DNA of 64,000 bases, from positions 2,294,001 through 2,358,000 of the forward strand of contig JAESUZ010002871.1 of the NCBI GenBank assembly GCA_017311185.1, written 5' to 3'. Shown piece after piece: positions 50,230-63,553 of the stretch (positions within the stretch are counted from its first letter, which is position 1; every line of letters begins with the position of its first letter). This stretch comes from Proteles cristata cristata (lineage: Eukaryota; Chordata; Mammalia; Carnivora; Hyaenidae). Made by a program: the position numbers and the translations under genes. The notes under the pieces are model-generated. The model saw only the letters and a list, made by a program, of their open reading frames with translations. It did no database searches and was not told where the DNA came from.

Positions 50230-50430
50230 GAGTGTTTACCACGTATTGGTTTCCGAACTAAGCACTTAATGTAATTATTTTATTTAATTGATTAACACAG
50301 AAGAACCCTATAAGATAGATATTTTTCTCCTCTGAGGAGAAAAGAGAAGAAAATGGAACCTCAAAGAGTGTAAGTTAGAGGCTACAAGTTACCTAGCTGC
50401 TACACAGCAGAGCCTGAACCTGAAAGTGCC
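50230..50430 (+). repeat. MIR fragment
   Basis: The words cactgagtgtttaccacgta, agaaccctataagatagata and cacagcagagcctgaacctg follow MIR order. Confidence 0.55.
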
Positions 50431-51726
50431 CTGACTCCAGATCCCATGCACTGTCCATGCAGCAGAGAAAGAGGAGAAATGTCTGACAGGTGCTGTGCCA
50501 TCTCCCAACACCAGCACCGTCATCACTGCTAACACAGAGTAGGCACCGTAAACAGGGTGCCAATCTTGTGTTGTCTCACCATTACCTCCATCTCAGAAGC
50601 ACATAGCAAGAGAAGTGCTGTTCTGATTCCATTTTATAGGTGAGGCACAGGGAGACACAGGGTGATGACTAGCCAGGGTCATGAGGCTTGTAGGTGGAAG
50701 CACTGGGTGTAGCCCTAGGAAGTTGGGTCTCAGAGTCCACACTCTTATCTTTGAAGCTATACCCGGAGTATTTATGTAAGTATTGTGCCTGTAATAAATG
50801 ACAGTGAGTTTTGAGGACCTGCCTTCCCCACAGGGTCTCCACTTCACTGGGTGGAAGATGTGTTTCTTCAATTTACCCATCCCTTTTGTGAAGATAGTAT
50901 TTGTAAAAACTCATTGACATGTTATGCCTTTGCAATCCTTTTCAGATTATCTCCTGCTGTGAAAGAACTGTCGACTTATTACATGGAGCACAGTGCCTTA
51001 AACTCTTCTGTAAGACATTCTTTGGGGAATCAGCACTGATTACATATTCAAAGAAAAAGTTTCTTGCAGAGCCTTGGCAGAATGAACTAATTTTGTTGGA
51101 ATATGATGCTGGATTGGCTGTGTTGCTTTCCTGTGTCTCACATCCATGACCTCCTGCATCCGTGTGTAGGCAGAAGTCTGTGAGGGTGGGGAGAAGGATG
51201 CTACCAGGCAGGCAGAGAACCCAAGTGCCTGAGATGGTTTTTGATGGCAGCTCCTATTCTGCAGAGATGTGCGGCGCATGCTGGCCCCTATTCCTTGACT
51301 TCTGGAGGGGAGCAGGCTGGTCATGGGCGTGTGGCTGAGGACACTATAACAAACAAATATTGACCAAATATTCGGAGACTAGGATCCATCAAAAAGTTTA
51401 TTTTCACCAAATGCACTATTACAGCAATTCCAAGCATGTCTATATCTTATAATACTCTACTATGAATCAGCTTCGTGGGAGAAGACCTGAGTCTATTTCC
51501 CTTTCCGAACACAGGGAGACAGGCTGAGGCAATATGATTATTTGCACAAGCATAATGTTCCCTCTTAATCCTCTTGGCTTGTGGTGGCTTCTGTGGAATG
51601 GATCAGTTAGCTGTAGTCTGTCTCTCATCTTTGCATCAAGTACATTCCAAATTTAGCTGGAGTTTCAATTTTTACTATGACTCAATGAGATTTACTCTGC
51701 TTGTTCTGTATTAAAAAGCACCCTAG

Positions 51727-51918
51727 GGCGCTCAGGTGGCTCAGTCCGTTAAGCATCTGACTTCGGCTCAGGTCATGATCTCATGGTTCATGGATTCGAG
51801 CCCTGCATTGGGCTCTGTGCTGACAGCTAGCTCAGAGCCTGGAGCTTGCCTGAGATGCTCTCTCTCTCTCTCTGCCCTTCTCTCGCTTGCACCCATGCGT
51901 GCACTTGCTTTCTCTCTC

Positions 51919-51948
<30 letters not shown>
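51727..51948 (+). mobile_element. SINEC copy with long A tail
   Basis: Head gggcgctcaggtggctcagt; the tail is about 29 uninterrupted A after ctttctctctc, suggesting a young insertion. Confidence 0.93.
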
Positions 51949-51950
<2 letters not shown>

Positions 51951-52319
51951 GCCATACCCCTGATTCCCCCAGAGCATGCTCTACTTTTCCTTTTTTCCCC
52001 ACAAAATTTATCACTGCTATATAATTTACTTATCATTTTTAATGTTTATTGCTTTTACCCAACTGGAATGTAAACTTATGAGTGCAGATTTCTTTGTTTT
52101 GTTCATTGAAACATACTAAACACATAGTATGCAGGTAGTTAGTTAAGTGACTAATAAACAATGGCTGAATTCTTTCCCCTAAAATCAAGCTTTGGTCAAG
52201 TCTGATTAGAAAGCAACCTGTATTTCTGGTTTTGGAACTAAATGTATTTTCGTTAAAGTGTTTTCTTGTCTCCGAATTTGAAACTGATAGGTATAGTGTA
52301 AAAATCATCCAAGCCTTAC

Positions 52320-52464
52320 CTTGAAAGCCATTTTTAAAATCAGCTCCACTGGGTAAGAGATCTGGTATGTATTCACCGTAGCCACCTACATAAAACTGAC
52401 TCATGACATTGAGACCAACCAGTCTTCCTGGGGAGGTGATGGATTTATTTTTATGATCATCTAC
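52320..52464 (-). CDS. EYS: EYS internal exon, middle of a laminin-G domain
   Basis: 145 bp. The acceptor tcattttgaag ends at 52465 and the exon opens in phase 0 with GTA GAT GAT CAT. The donor CAAG|gtaagg starts at 52319, leaving one G (phase 1 out). The 48 codons read VDDHKNKSITSPGRL, then LNVMSQFYVGGYGEY and ADFKNGFQ, the core strands of a laminin-G domain: a variable exposed segment, the FYVGG strand motif and the NGFQG turn that leads to the closing disulfide strand. No stops. The exon lies only 823 bp downstream of the exon at 53288-53454, and that intron is mostly an L2 element. Confidence 0.94.
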
Positions 52465-52699
52465 CTTCAAAATGAAAAGAATTCAAAATCTATTAAAAAA
52501 AGGAATTAATTCCCCAGGGTGAACTGTTAAGAGACTGTTTTGTTATTTCCCATTAACTTGGCATGAAAAATTCACAAAGACTTGAATTTTGAAAAAATAA
52601 AAACACCTTACCACTGTATTCTTTGCTTCTCTGCTGATGTCTGTTACCATGGAGATATTAATATAGTAGTCATGGTTTTGCATTTCAATCAAAATCACA

Positions 52700-53140
52700 G
52701 TTCTCCAAAGATTGGGAACTAGCATCCCACTGGTCTTTCTCCATCTAACCTTGCCCCTCCCCTTCCATTCCCGTACAACCACCAGAGTCATTTATCAAAA
52801 AGAGTCAGTTGACTATGGTACCCAAACCCCTTCTTCAATTTCTCAGTAGCTCCCCATAGCTCTTGATAAAAATTTAAACTTTTTAGCATGACATCTAAGT
52901 CCTTTGGTAATATAGATCTGGTCTACACTAACCACGTCTTTTGCTCCTCCCTACCCGAAAACCACAATGAATTACTCACATTCTTCAGGCCCACACTGGG
53001 CACTGTTGTTTTTCTGAATCCCTATGCATTTGCATTTATACTCAAGCATCACCCTTCAGGGGGAGCATTTCCTGAGCCCTCTCTCACCTTATCTATGTTA
53101 GTCATCCCTCTTACTTATCCCCACAGCACTTAGTTACAAG
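52700..53140 (+). repeat. L2 LINE 3' fragment in the short EYS intron
   Basis: Reads like a sense L2 3' region: ccaaaccccttcttcaattt, catctaagtcctttggtaat and agcatttcctgagccctctc follow the usual L2 order. It fills most of the 823-bp intron between two EYS exons. Family call from memory of the L2 consensus. Confidence 0.6.
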
Positions 53141-53287
53141 CACGCTTCTAGTCTTCGGCTGCATGCACTCATCTGTGAACTGCAAGGGAGAGGCATGGAC
53201 CTGTTTGCTAGCCTCCACTACACAGATCTCACGATATATGGTAGTGTTTGGCAAGTCTCTGGGACAGATGAAGGAATGACATTTTAC

Positions 53288-53454
53288 CTTCAGCCAGCCC
53301 ATGTGGAAGAACCTCCCCAGATGGACCGTGTGGATGCCAAGGCTCAGGTCAAGGGGATCACTGCTGATACTTGCTGTGCCTGCTCCCAGGTTGTAAGTGT
53401 AAACCACACTGCCCTCGCGCAGACCCACGGCCAGAAAGTCACCGCTGTCCAACC
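53288..53454 (-). CDS. EYS: EYS internal exon, first half of a laminin-G domain (most 5' exon in the window)
   Basis: 167 bp. The acceptor cccatcttctcatcacag ends at 53455; the exon opens with GG completing a split codon (phase 1 in), then LDSGDFLAVGLREGS. The donor GGCTGAAG|gtaaaa starts at 53287 (phase 0 out). The 55 codons hold the GDFLAVGLREGSVVYTYNLG strand pair and HTVHLGRFFHMGW, both typical of laminin-G beta-strands in EYS. It is much more GC-rich than its flanks. It joins in frame to VDDHKNKS in the next exon. Any ATG-initiated reading from here would be artificial: this is an internal exon. The preceding exon is not in the window. Confidence 0.94.
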
Positions 53455-54473
53455 CTGTGATGAGAAGATGGGTGGGGCATGCTCACTGAGAGAAAATTCA
53501 GGAGTCTAGTCAGCTTCACTTTACTGTCTACTTCTGAGGTATAGAGAGGATTCACAAGTTATAGCAGACATCAAGCCTCTCAAGGGCACTCAGGTATGTG
53601 TGCGTCTGGGTATTGTTATTCACACCCCCAGAAACTGTCTGAACACTAAGAGTTTTTGTTTGAAGCCGCAAGGGTTCTGGTCAACTCAGGGGAATGGTCA
53701 ATATGTAAAAAGTTGGTATTAAAATCTCCTTTTTGTCTGAATGAAATTCAGTGTGCACTTTACAATAAATAGAACTTTACAATGGAATAGAATTGCTCTG
53801 ATAGTTCAGAAGATTCAAAAGATTGAGATAACCTGGCTTCAGCTTTGAAATTCTATGATTTGAAGAGTTTTGAAAATTTTATTTTCATAATTGCTCAGGA
53901 TATGCTGTAACTGTTCTATTACAAAAGCTCCTGACCATTTTCCCAATGACGTTTTTAGAGACAGGTTGTTTTTGTGTTCCCTTTTCTCATTCTCTCTCCA
54001 CTAGTTCAGGACCAGTGAATTGCAGGACCCAGAGCACTCAGGATACAGTTCATATAGACCCATGGAAAAAGGGGCATGTGGTTGGGAGAGACCCAGCATC
54101 AGGCACTGGAGGAGGGTCGTGGCAGTGTGTCTGGTCGCATGAGGAAGGTTGGAGATGGTCAGCAGTGTAATTTCTGGCATGTGAACGAACACCCATTGGT
54201 CAAGGCAGAGCTTCTTAAGCTAGGTGGAGGCAAGAGATCTGTCCACAGGGAGGAGGGACCCAAATATATTGTCTAATTTCTGAAAGCTGTGTTTGTGGAC
54301 CTTAACACTAAGGTTTGCAGGTAGGAAACTGAGGCGAGGGCTTCTGCTTGGAGGAAGAACTTATGGCCTGATAGAAGTAAGAGGTTTAATCATGTGGCAA
54401 AGAACACAAGTGAGTCCTTGGACAGAGACAAAGTTTGTTGTGAGTATTCACAACCTCCCTCTCCTACATTTCT

Positions 54474-55108
54474 TTCTTTTTTTTTTTCTTAGTTTATTGT
54501 CAAGTTGGTTTCCATATAACACCCAGTGCTCATCCCAACAAGTGCCCTCCCCCATGCCCATTACCCCCCTTCCCCTCTCCCCCACTCCCATCAGCACTCA
54601 CTTTGTTCTCAGCATTCAAGAGTCTCTTATGGTTTGCCTTCCTCCCTCTCCTCAATGATTTTTCCCCTTCTTCTCCCCCTTCATCCTCCGTTAACTTCCT
54701 CCTAATCCACCTATGTGTGCAAACATATGGTATTTGCCCTTCTCTGCCTGACTTATTTCACTTGGCATGACACCCTCAAGTTCCATCCAGATTGCTACAC
54801 ATGGCCAGATCTCATTCTTTCTCACTGCCACGTAGTATTCCATTGTATAGATGAACCACATCTTTTTGATCCATTCGTCAGTTGATGGACACAGACTTTC
54901 CATGTTGTGGCTATTGTTGAGAGTGCTGCTATGAACATTGGGGTCCATGTGCCCCTATGTATCAGCACTCCTGTATCCTTTGGGTAAATACCTAGCAGTG
55001 CTATTCCTGGGTTATAGGGGAGTTCTATCGTTAATTTTTTGAGGAACCTCCACACTGTTTTCCAGAGGGGCTGCACCAGTTTACATTCCCAGCAGCAGTG
55101 TAGGAGGA
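54474..55108 (-). mobile_element. 5'-truncated L1 with a 16-bp target-site duplication
   Basis: The words cctctcctacatttct at 54458-54473 and 55109-55124 flank it exactly. Inside lies the L1 3' end and late ORF2 complement; frames 54691-54948 and 54822-55076 hold overlapping frame-shifted ORF2 C-terminal pieces. Confidence 0.92.
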
Positions 55109-56273
55109 CCTCTCCTACATTTCTAAGAGTGATAGCCTGTATGTTCCCTTGGCTTCTGTTGTTAGGCTAAGCAAGGTAAAGGAGACAGAGATCTGCAGGG
55201 GTGAGGGTTTCCAGATAGCATAGGAAGGCAGGTTTCCTAAGGCACTGGAAAGTGGAAGACAGAAATATTATTTACAGATAATTGAACTCTACCTGTGCTT
55301 TTCTAATGGGTCTACCATGGGCCCTGAACTGGGTTCTTTTGGGAGCTCCTTAGGTGAGTGTAATATGCAACCAGGGTTGAGAGTTACTGTGTTAAATGCC
55401 ATACCATTGCCTAAACATGCTGGGAACTCAGTAAATCTCGTTCTCCCTCTCTCAGGCGATTTCTTCCCACCTGCAATGTTGCAGTGGGTTAGCTGGGTTA
55501 TAAATTAAAAATGGGAAGAAGTCCCAGGAGAAAACAGATTCAGAAAGGCAGTTAGGCAGAAGTCAGAGAAAAACCACAATTAGAGATTGGAGAAGTCTTT
55601 CAGGCAGCGGTTGGGCTTTAAAAGCCACAGGGAAAGAAGGCTGAAGACAGAATTGTAAGAGACTTTTTTGTGGGCTATGAATGGAGATATTTTTGAGGCA
55701 TTCTAGTGGGCATCAGAACTGTCTTTTCAATTGGTCCAATTTTTGGACTGGAGATGGTATTTTGCCAATGGAGTTTGTGGTAAGATAGTGATTTATTGGA
55801 GCCATATCCTTCTCTCCTTGTTGTTATTCCTTTTCCTTGAGTCATGGAAAGCTTCTGTCATGCCAGGAACAACATGATCCTCCAGGCCCTCACAGCCTGG
55901 CTGGGAAGAGATGGGAGGCAGTCATTATGCCCACCGTCATGTCCCAGAGAATACAAGCAGGGACACATCAACAGGTGGGGAGAAGCAGAGCCAGGGAGCT
56001 AGTCAAACTGTCAAGCAGATGATAGCATCTTATTTACATGCCATGGGTCCATCAGGGGTGTTTTCCTTTTCTCTGACACACCTTCCCTTCTAGACCTTTC
56101 CTCAGTTGTAATCCCTGATGGCGGGTGATGGAGTAGCTAAGAGAAAGGAAAGCAGCTGACTACCATTGCTGGTGAATGTTATTTCAGGGAGTTGGAAGTA
56201 CTCTAGGGTGATTTTTTGCAAACCTGAGAGTCCATCACAGTCATTCAAGGAGCTTGTCAGAAATTGATTCTAG

Positions 56274-56440
56274 GGGTGCCTGGATGGCTCAGTCGGTTAA
56301 GTGTCTGACTTTTGATTTAGGCTCAGGTCATGATCTTGTGGTTCGTGGGGACAAGCCCCTGTGTTGGGCTCCCTTTCTTTCTGCCCCTCCCTGCTCATAC
56401 TCTCTCTCTCTCTCTCTCAAAATAAATGAATTTTAAATAA
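56274..56440 (+). mobile_element. SINEC copy
   Basis: Head ggggtgcctggatggctcag. The word agaaattgattcta pairs with agaaatagattcta after the tail. Confidence 0.92.
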
Positions 56441-56515
56441 ACTTAAGAAACCCAGAAATAGATTCTAGATTTACCTTATGCCCCTGTGGGAGAATCTTTG
56501 ATGCTAGGTCCTGGA

Positions 56516-56519
<4 letters not shown>

Positions 56520-56563
<44 letters not shown>
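56520..56563. repeat. (TG)n microsatellite
   Basis: About 22 uninterrupted TG units; the longest clean dinucleotide tract in the window and likely length-polymorphic. Confidence 0.95.
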
Positions 56564-56567
<4 letters not shown>

Positions 56568-57427
56568 TAACAGCCTTCCCATCTGTTTGTTTATCAGACC
56601 TGACTAATATTAATAACTCTAGGAAGGCCAAGTCACAGGACCCATCTGTCACATAGGGCTTTGTGTTCAGAAGGGACTCAGGTTTGGTTTAATGCTCTGT
56701 TGTCATTTTTTGAAATTCTTTGAGCTGCAGGTTAAATCCATGTGACAACAAAGTATGAGTGGAAACAGAGGCATTACATACATGCAAATGCATGTTTGTT
56801 GTTTCTTGCCACCCCATTCACATGTAGTGTTTGTGAACAGAATTCCCCGAATACTGGGAGTTTAGTGAGACTCAAAATGAGTACATGGTAAGTGTGTTGC
56901 TTCTAAAGACTGAGTAGGGATGATGCTGACCACCCCTAAGAGGTTATGCTTTCTGCTTGAACCACAGCTTGCTTTCAGCAATGGAAAGGCAATGGTGATC
57001 TCAGAAACTTGAAAGACCAAGGGGCTTAGCCTTCCTTTCTTACTTTCATTAATTCCCTGCATTGGCTAATCACTTACACTGAAAATGGTGACATCAAAGG
57101 AAAGGGGGAGAGAGGGAAGCCCACGGATACCTTTCTTTTCAGTCTTTCCTTACACACCAGGAGGCCGAGGGGAAAGAGTGTTGACAGAACGTGGGGTGAA
57201 AAAGAGGCAATTGACTTAATTTTGTGCAGGATCTCCAGTGTTCTGGTAAGGAAAAAAATACATGTGCGGGTACAAGCTCTAAAATACCAATTGTGTAATT
57301 TTGGTGATTCTGCATATGGGTTAAATGCTCTTATATTTGCACTTAAACTGGCACAAATAGCAACTAAAAGACACCATAAAGGTTGAGAGACCACTGGGGT
57401 AATAAAGAAGTACTTTCTGTTACCTTT

Positions 57428-57613
57428 TATTTTTTTTTAAAGATTATTTACTTTGAGAGAGAGAGAGGGAGAGTGGGGTCGGGATAGAGAGAGAGGAAGA
57501 ATCTCAAGCAGGCTCTGCACTAATAGTGGGACTGGAACTCACAAACTGTGAGATCATGACCTGAGCTGAAATCAAGAATCAGGCTAAAACTGACTGAGCC
57601 ACTCAGGCACCCC
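57428..57613 (-). mobile_element. SINEC copy
   Basis: Ends gagccactcaggcacccc; tail complement ttttttttaaagattattta. Confidence 0.9.
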
Positions 57614-58928
57614 TTTCATTACTTTTTAACAGCATTTCTTCTTTGCTTTTTCAACAAGGGACCCTGAATTTTCATTCTCCAATGGGCCCCACAAATTACA
57701 CAGCCTTGCCTGAGAGGGGCCCTTTGTTGCCTTCATAAAACAAGCTGGGAAAGAAGAGAAATGAAAACAAGATTGACCTGTGCATCTGAGGCTGTTGGGA
57801 GGCTTTGTAGGTAGAAGAGACTCTAAGACTTGTGGGGGCAGATCTGTGTCGGGGTTCAGGGGGTAGTGCTGATGCACACACGGGTCCTCAAAGGTCATAT
57901 AGCTACTAAATTGTGCTCTTAACCACTGTCTGTGTAGCAGAGAAAGAGGAACATGTATCTGGCTGGAGCTGTGTCCCCTTCCATCACCAACCCTTCCTGA
58001 ATGTCCCTCTCTGAGGAATAAAGGGAATAATAATATCTCTTAGGAGTTTCCTAAGGTTTAAGTGATATTTAATGACCTAGCACATAGTAGCTTCTCACTG
58101 GATCTGTGTTTTTCCTTTTCCCCTTGACTATGGGCTGACCTTAGCTTTGTGTATCCCATTTTCTTCGGCTGCTTCATTAATACAAAGCCTGGGAAGCAGG
58201 TACTCCCGGTCCCTGGACTGTGACCCCAAAGGGACAACAGTGGAATTTTTCTTTTTCTTCTTCTTAAAGCTATAGTCCTTATTGCCTCAGTGCATTATTC
58301 TGATCTAAGTAAAATTTTTTGGAGGGTCAATAATGGAGGTGAAGTGAAGTGACTTGAAGGTATGGTTTGTTAGCATCCATTTATATGTCTTATGTCACTT
58401 TCCTGTAATTTACTGAAGTGAAAATTTCTTGCTTTTGAGCACATAATACTATAAACAATGACGTATTTCAAACAACCACCACTAACTGCATCCTCAAATT
58501 TAAGTGTTCCTTTATAACATTATTCTTTGAGTAGCTCTGAAGGATATATGGGCAATTTCTATTTTTACATTTGTCAGTTCACCAAGTTACAGATATCTGG
58601 CATTGATACTATTAGAGAGAGACTTTTAGTGATTGACACAGTGAGTTTCTTCATGAAAAGAACTGGAACTGAGCTCACTTGGCATGCAGAACACAAAGCC
58701 ACAGTGAATCTTAATGAAACCAGGCTTAGGAAAAAGATTTTCAGACAAAGCAAGGGATATTTGTTGGATATTACTTAGGAGCTGGTGCTAAGAAAGAAGG
58801 ATTTAGAGAGATTATGTTTTGCAAGTGGTAAAAGGGGAGGAAGGAAACAATAGGAGAAGACTTTGGATGAATAGTAGTTAAGAATAACAAGATCTATGAA
58901 GTGAAGGAAAATCCTTTAAGAATGCACA

Positions 58929-58950
58929 GAAAACAAACAAACAAACAAAC
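58929..58950. repeat. (AAAC)n tetranucleotide tract
   Basis: About five AAAC units; a second similar tract sits at 30899-30922 beside a SINE target-site copy. Confidence 0.85.
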
Positions 58951-59234
58951 TTGGTCTCTCATTGGCTAGAAAGAAGAGTCATAACTCAATTCCACCAATA
59001 TTGTTAAGCAGAGAGCTTTGAAGCGGGTGTGCTGTGGTGAACTGTATTTAGCATTATAACAACTCATAGTATTGTTTACAGGAAACCTCATGGGAGAAGA
59101 AGATGAGATACTGTGGTCAGAAAAGCATCCGGCCTCATAATGGACAGAGAACAGTACTTAGCAACAGAAGCAAGGACTTAGTCTAAGTGAAGAGAGGGAT
59201 GGTAGCCAGGGTAACAATGATAAAAAATAGAAAC

Positions 59235-59735
59235 AAAGGAGCCCTTGTGCACTGTTGATGGGAATGCAAATTGGTGCAACCACTGTGAAATACAGTGTGG
59301 AGTATCCTCAGAAAATTAAAAATGGAAATGCCATGAAATCCAGTAATTCCACTAGTGGGTATTTATCCAAAGAAAATGAAAACACTAATTTGAAAAGATA
59401 TATTCATCCCTACGTTTACTGCATCACTATTTATAGTAGTCACGATATGGAAGTGTCCATTGATACATATATCAGGGGAGTAACTGGGGAGATGGGCAAG
59501 ATGGGTGAAGGGGAGTGGGAGGTACAGGCTTGCAGTTACTGGATGAATAAGTCACCAGAATGAAAGGTACAGCATAGGGGGTACAGTCAGTTGTTCTGTA
59601 ATAGCATTGTATGGTGACAGATGGCATCCACACTTGTGGACATACCATAACATATGAATCTATGAATTGCTATGTTGTACATCTGAAACTAATGTAACAT
59701 TGTGTATCAAATATACTACAATTAAGAAAAATGGA
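59235..59735 (+). mobile_element. Old L1 3' end, plus orientation
   Basis: The plus strand reads late ORF2 (cactgttgatgggaatgcaa, ccagtaattccactagtggg), then drops to a 3' UTR ending tgtaacattgtgtatcaaat. A jump near 59465 suggests an internal deletion. The 102-codon frame at 59255-59563 is derived from it. Confidence 0.8.
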
Positions 59736-62393
59736 AACAAGGTGAAGGATGCTGCCATGGATATTCTGGAAGGAAAGAGCAAAGAGGTTGAATTTTATTG
59801 GATTTGTTTGCTTGTTGTTTGTTTTTAACCCTAAAGTTTTAATTGTTTATATTAGCAGTTTTCCAATCTGGCTGGAGCATATCAGTATAGCCTCTGATTA
59901 ACTGGAAAGTATGGACAGGAAGAGGAAATTTATTATATAGGAGAAAGGAAGGATATCTAAGGTTTCAGATAATAAGCCCAGGAGAAACACAGGTCACTTT
60001 AATCTGAAGGAAAAAGAGAGGGACAAAAACAAAGAGAGAAGATAGGTGGAACTCTGAAGCACCCCTACACACCATTTGGTAATTGCAATGGAATTTTAAT
60101 GAGAAAATACATGCAAATTAAGCAATAGTTATTAGTGTTGGGCTAATCAACTTCACCTTGAAGGAAGGCCTGGAGAAGAGTAGCTAGTGGTTGGAGCTAT
60201 TGATTCATCAACAAAGTCCTTAAGAGGTGGAATAAGACTCATGTACGAAAGAACCAACTGAAGTCTATGCAGTGGAGAGAATTGCTGGGAGCATGGGTTC
60301 TGGTGTTTGTCCCACTGGTTCTGGTCAATCACTGTTGCAAATCCTAAAGCTGCATGAACATGTGCTCTCACTTGGTCTGCTTGGAAGGATTCCCCAGAAA
60401 TCAGAACCTGGGAAGAGGCAGAAGCTCATCTCAGGTGCCCTGGTGAAGGCTCAGCAATATGGGAGGGTTGTCCCTTGGATTCTTTGGCTGTTCCTTGGTT
60501 ACGCTGAGGGAGCATATTGAGAGTCTAAAACATTTATAGAGACAGTGCTGTAAAATCCCTGCATATCTTGGTGCTCACCAGTTAACCTAAAGGTTACTAT
60601 AGAGACTTTTAAGGTCACAGAAACATGAGAATTCTTGTTCAGATGTCCAACAATCTATTAATTCCAACAGAAAAAAAAAAACTTGCTGGGGTATTTCATT
60701 TATGATGAAATTTTGATTTATTACTAGAGAAAGTGACTGTGATTTGTTCTTTCTTCAAACTATTCTTCTAATATAGTGAAGTATTATCATGTATTAAATC
60801 TAATGATAATGTACTCAGAACCCACAGAAGTTAGCAGTGCCCTAGGTATCACAAGGACATGAGAGTTTAATCTTGGGCCCCTTGCTGATTGAACTGCAGG
60901 CTACTTGTTTCCTCTCCTCTCTCTCTTTCAAAAAAATAGTGATGATCATACTAACACAGGACTGTCTCTAGTAATAACTTAAAGTTTTTTATAAGATCTT
61001 TGCAAATGGACTCAGAAATTCTAAGTGACAAGTGGATTTCTCCTCTGCCTTCTTCCTTTCCTGTCCTGAGTGAAGGAAGAGATGGGAGAGGAGCCACCAA
61101 GATGATGTTGTTTCCTTCTGGTCCAATGAACACTGCTTGGTGAACAGCTCCTGATTCCTGGTGGGAGTTCCATTCTGAGAAGCCAATCCTTTTTACAGAT
61201 GCTTTGTGAGTGTATTTGATTATTATTCCAGGGCCTGTAAAGCTTTTAGATTTCTGAAAGGAGGAAGCTGCCTTTTAATCAAATATTCTTGGCACTGGTG
61301 TACAATGATGCTGACACGAAGACTTCAAGATAGTTGATGTTCAAATGGTTTAGTTGACTGCTGAAAGCTTTGGTTGACTATTCACATGGTTATGAGCATG
61401 TATATTCAGGTTTCAGAGAAGCTAAATTAGATAGGGGTGAAGAGTTAGATTGGGTATGAATGATTTTTAGGAAAAAAATAGGAAGAAGTTTATGAAATTA
61501 GAATCAACACTAATGTGATACAAAGCAGAAATACATATAGGCTGATGTGTGAGAAATAAGACTCAAAAGAATGAAAGCCTTACCTACCGGAACAATTCAT
61601 ATTGTGTGGTATAAGATTCTAGACCCTCAAGCCATTTTTACTTCATATTCAGTGACAGTGTCGGCTTTAGTGAGTGCTACACTACAATTAGGATGACTGG
61701 AACATACATTCTCGGTTTATCTTAAGATGTGTACTGTGCAGATTTATGTGGAAAACGCTTACCTTCCTGTTCTGTTGTTATGACCATTAAAGTAAGGATA
61801 TTCTAGAGGTTTGAAAGCATCAGAACCATATATAGCCACGTCCATGATGCTTCTTTGTTAGCCATTGTGTACAATGGAGATCATGTAGTTTCTACGTTAG
61901 GGGATTGGATGATTAAAATGGGAGCAATGTAAACTGGCTACTGTTTGTGGCCAAATCAGGATGATATCCTGGCTTCCAGTTGTGCTGGTGAATGGACGGT
62001 GAAGTCAGGGTGATAGTAACAACAAATGCAATGCTGTGCTCAGAGCACATGAAAATGTGATAAAAATGCATTTCCCAAGGCTACATATGGCCCATATTTT
62101 TCTGTGTTTTGAATAAAAAGAGCCAAGACTAGAAAAAGTGGGAAGTTTGGATCTCTCTTGCTGTTTGCTGTCAGAGATGAGATCATGAAAATAAGGGATG
62201 TAAACACCAGTTTGTGGGTAGACTTGAATTTCCATAAGGTACTCACTCCTTGGAAGTATAGAACAAAGAGTAAAGATGTAAGCTTGTAGTTGACTGATTT
62301 GCACTTGGCCCCTCCTCTGTTTTTACCCTCTGGATGTTCTTCTATGATGAGATCAAGGTTACTTCCATTGAACTATGCCTAAATGAACATTCC

Positions 62394-62414
62394 ATATATA
62401 TATATATATATATA
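62394..62414. repeat. (AT)n microsatellite
   Basis: About ten AT units followed at once by a G run. Confidence 0.9.
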
Positions 62415-63332
62415 TGGGGGGGAGGATTTGCAAGAATTTACATATTTTTGTCATTTTCAAGGCTGTTTAAGCACTGGTCAAATGTAACAATTTTCATGTA
62501 TTTCTCAGTCAGTAAAGGGAATTAGTTTAATATTTTTTGGACAATCTTAAGAACTCAAATTATGTAATAATTTAGACAACGCTGACATTATGGTCCAGGA
62601 TATTTAAGTCCACGAAAGCTAAGATTTGATAGTTTGAGGTTGTCAGGAGGAAATTCTCACAATTTCTAGTCACTCTGATGTGATTACAGAAGAAAATAAT
62701 GAACATTTTTCTATAGTAAAAAATATCGGAGATGAACATACACTGTCAGTTGTGTTACAAGATGCCTCAGTGCTGTGAGGTTGGAAGATCCACAATATTA
62801 AGGAATTGGCTACCCCCTGCTCTCTCATTCATCAGGCATCTTCCTTCTGCCCAATGTGAATCAAGGCACTATAAAGAACAGGCTGAGCTGATTGGATTTG
62901 GTGACACTTCCCCTTTCATTTTTCTTTTTCTCTACCGTAGATGACATTCATTTCATTTTTTTCTCCCAGAAAAACATCGAGCTATATTTATGCGCTCTTA
63001 TTTCTGTTGCAGTTAATAACCAAGAGCTTGAAGTAAATAAGGAATTAGCTGGCATGAAATATAAGGTAACCTTTCATAGTTAATTACTGCAGCATAAAAG
63101 GCCTACATGCCAGGGACTGACAGAAAGCTATGCACAGAAAGCACTTAGGTATGTAGGTCAAATACCCAGGAAGTTTTATATTTGTTTTCTGAAAAATTCT
63201 ATCACTGTATTATACCTTTGAAATATAGGCTAATGTTGAGATTTTAACTTACATTTCAAGGATATGAACAGAGATACATGGGCCCACTCTTTATTTAGGT
63301 CCTACTTTCTTCACTACAATCCACATCAATCT

Positions 63333-63553
63333 TTTTTTTTTTTTAATATTTTTATTTTTTATTTCTAGGAGAGAGAGAGACAGCGTGAGCAGGGGAGGGT
63401 CAGAGAGAGGGAGTCACAGACTCTGAAACAGGCTCCAGGCTCTGAGCTGGCAGTCAGCACAGAGCCCGACGCAGGGCTCGAACCCACGAACCGCGAGATC
63501 ATGACCTAAGCGAAAGTCGGACGCTTAACCGACTAAGCCACCCAGGCGCCCCC
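63333..63553 (-). mobile_element. SINEC copy, young
   Basis: Flanked by caatccacatcaatc on both sides; head complement intact to gccacccaggcgcccc. Confidence 0.94.

Larger units (their letters stand above)
44700..52319 (-). other. EYS: EYS intron between the exons at 52320 and 44699 (7.6 kb)
   Basis: Donor gtaagg at 52319, acceptor ending at 44700. It carries old L1 3' ends in both orientations, a MIR and several SINEC copies including a nested pair at 49672-50160. The stretches 47170-48650, 48820-49670 and 50430-51720 show no gene or recognised family apart from scattered MIR-like words. Confidence 0.85.

Noticed and set aside
57074..57394. 106-codon minus-strand open frame on the EYS strand
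   Set aside because: No cysteine spacing, laminin-G or EGF motif, no acceptor or donor in matching phase. Likely chance.
59255..59563. 102-codon plus-strand open frame
   Set aside because: Derived from an old L1 3' end at 59235-59735.
62005..62304. 99-codon minus-strand frame considered as the next upstream EYS exon
   Set aside because: No laminin-G or EGF motif and no suitable splice sites.
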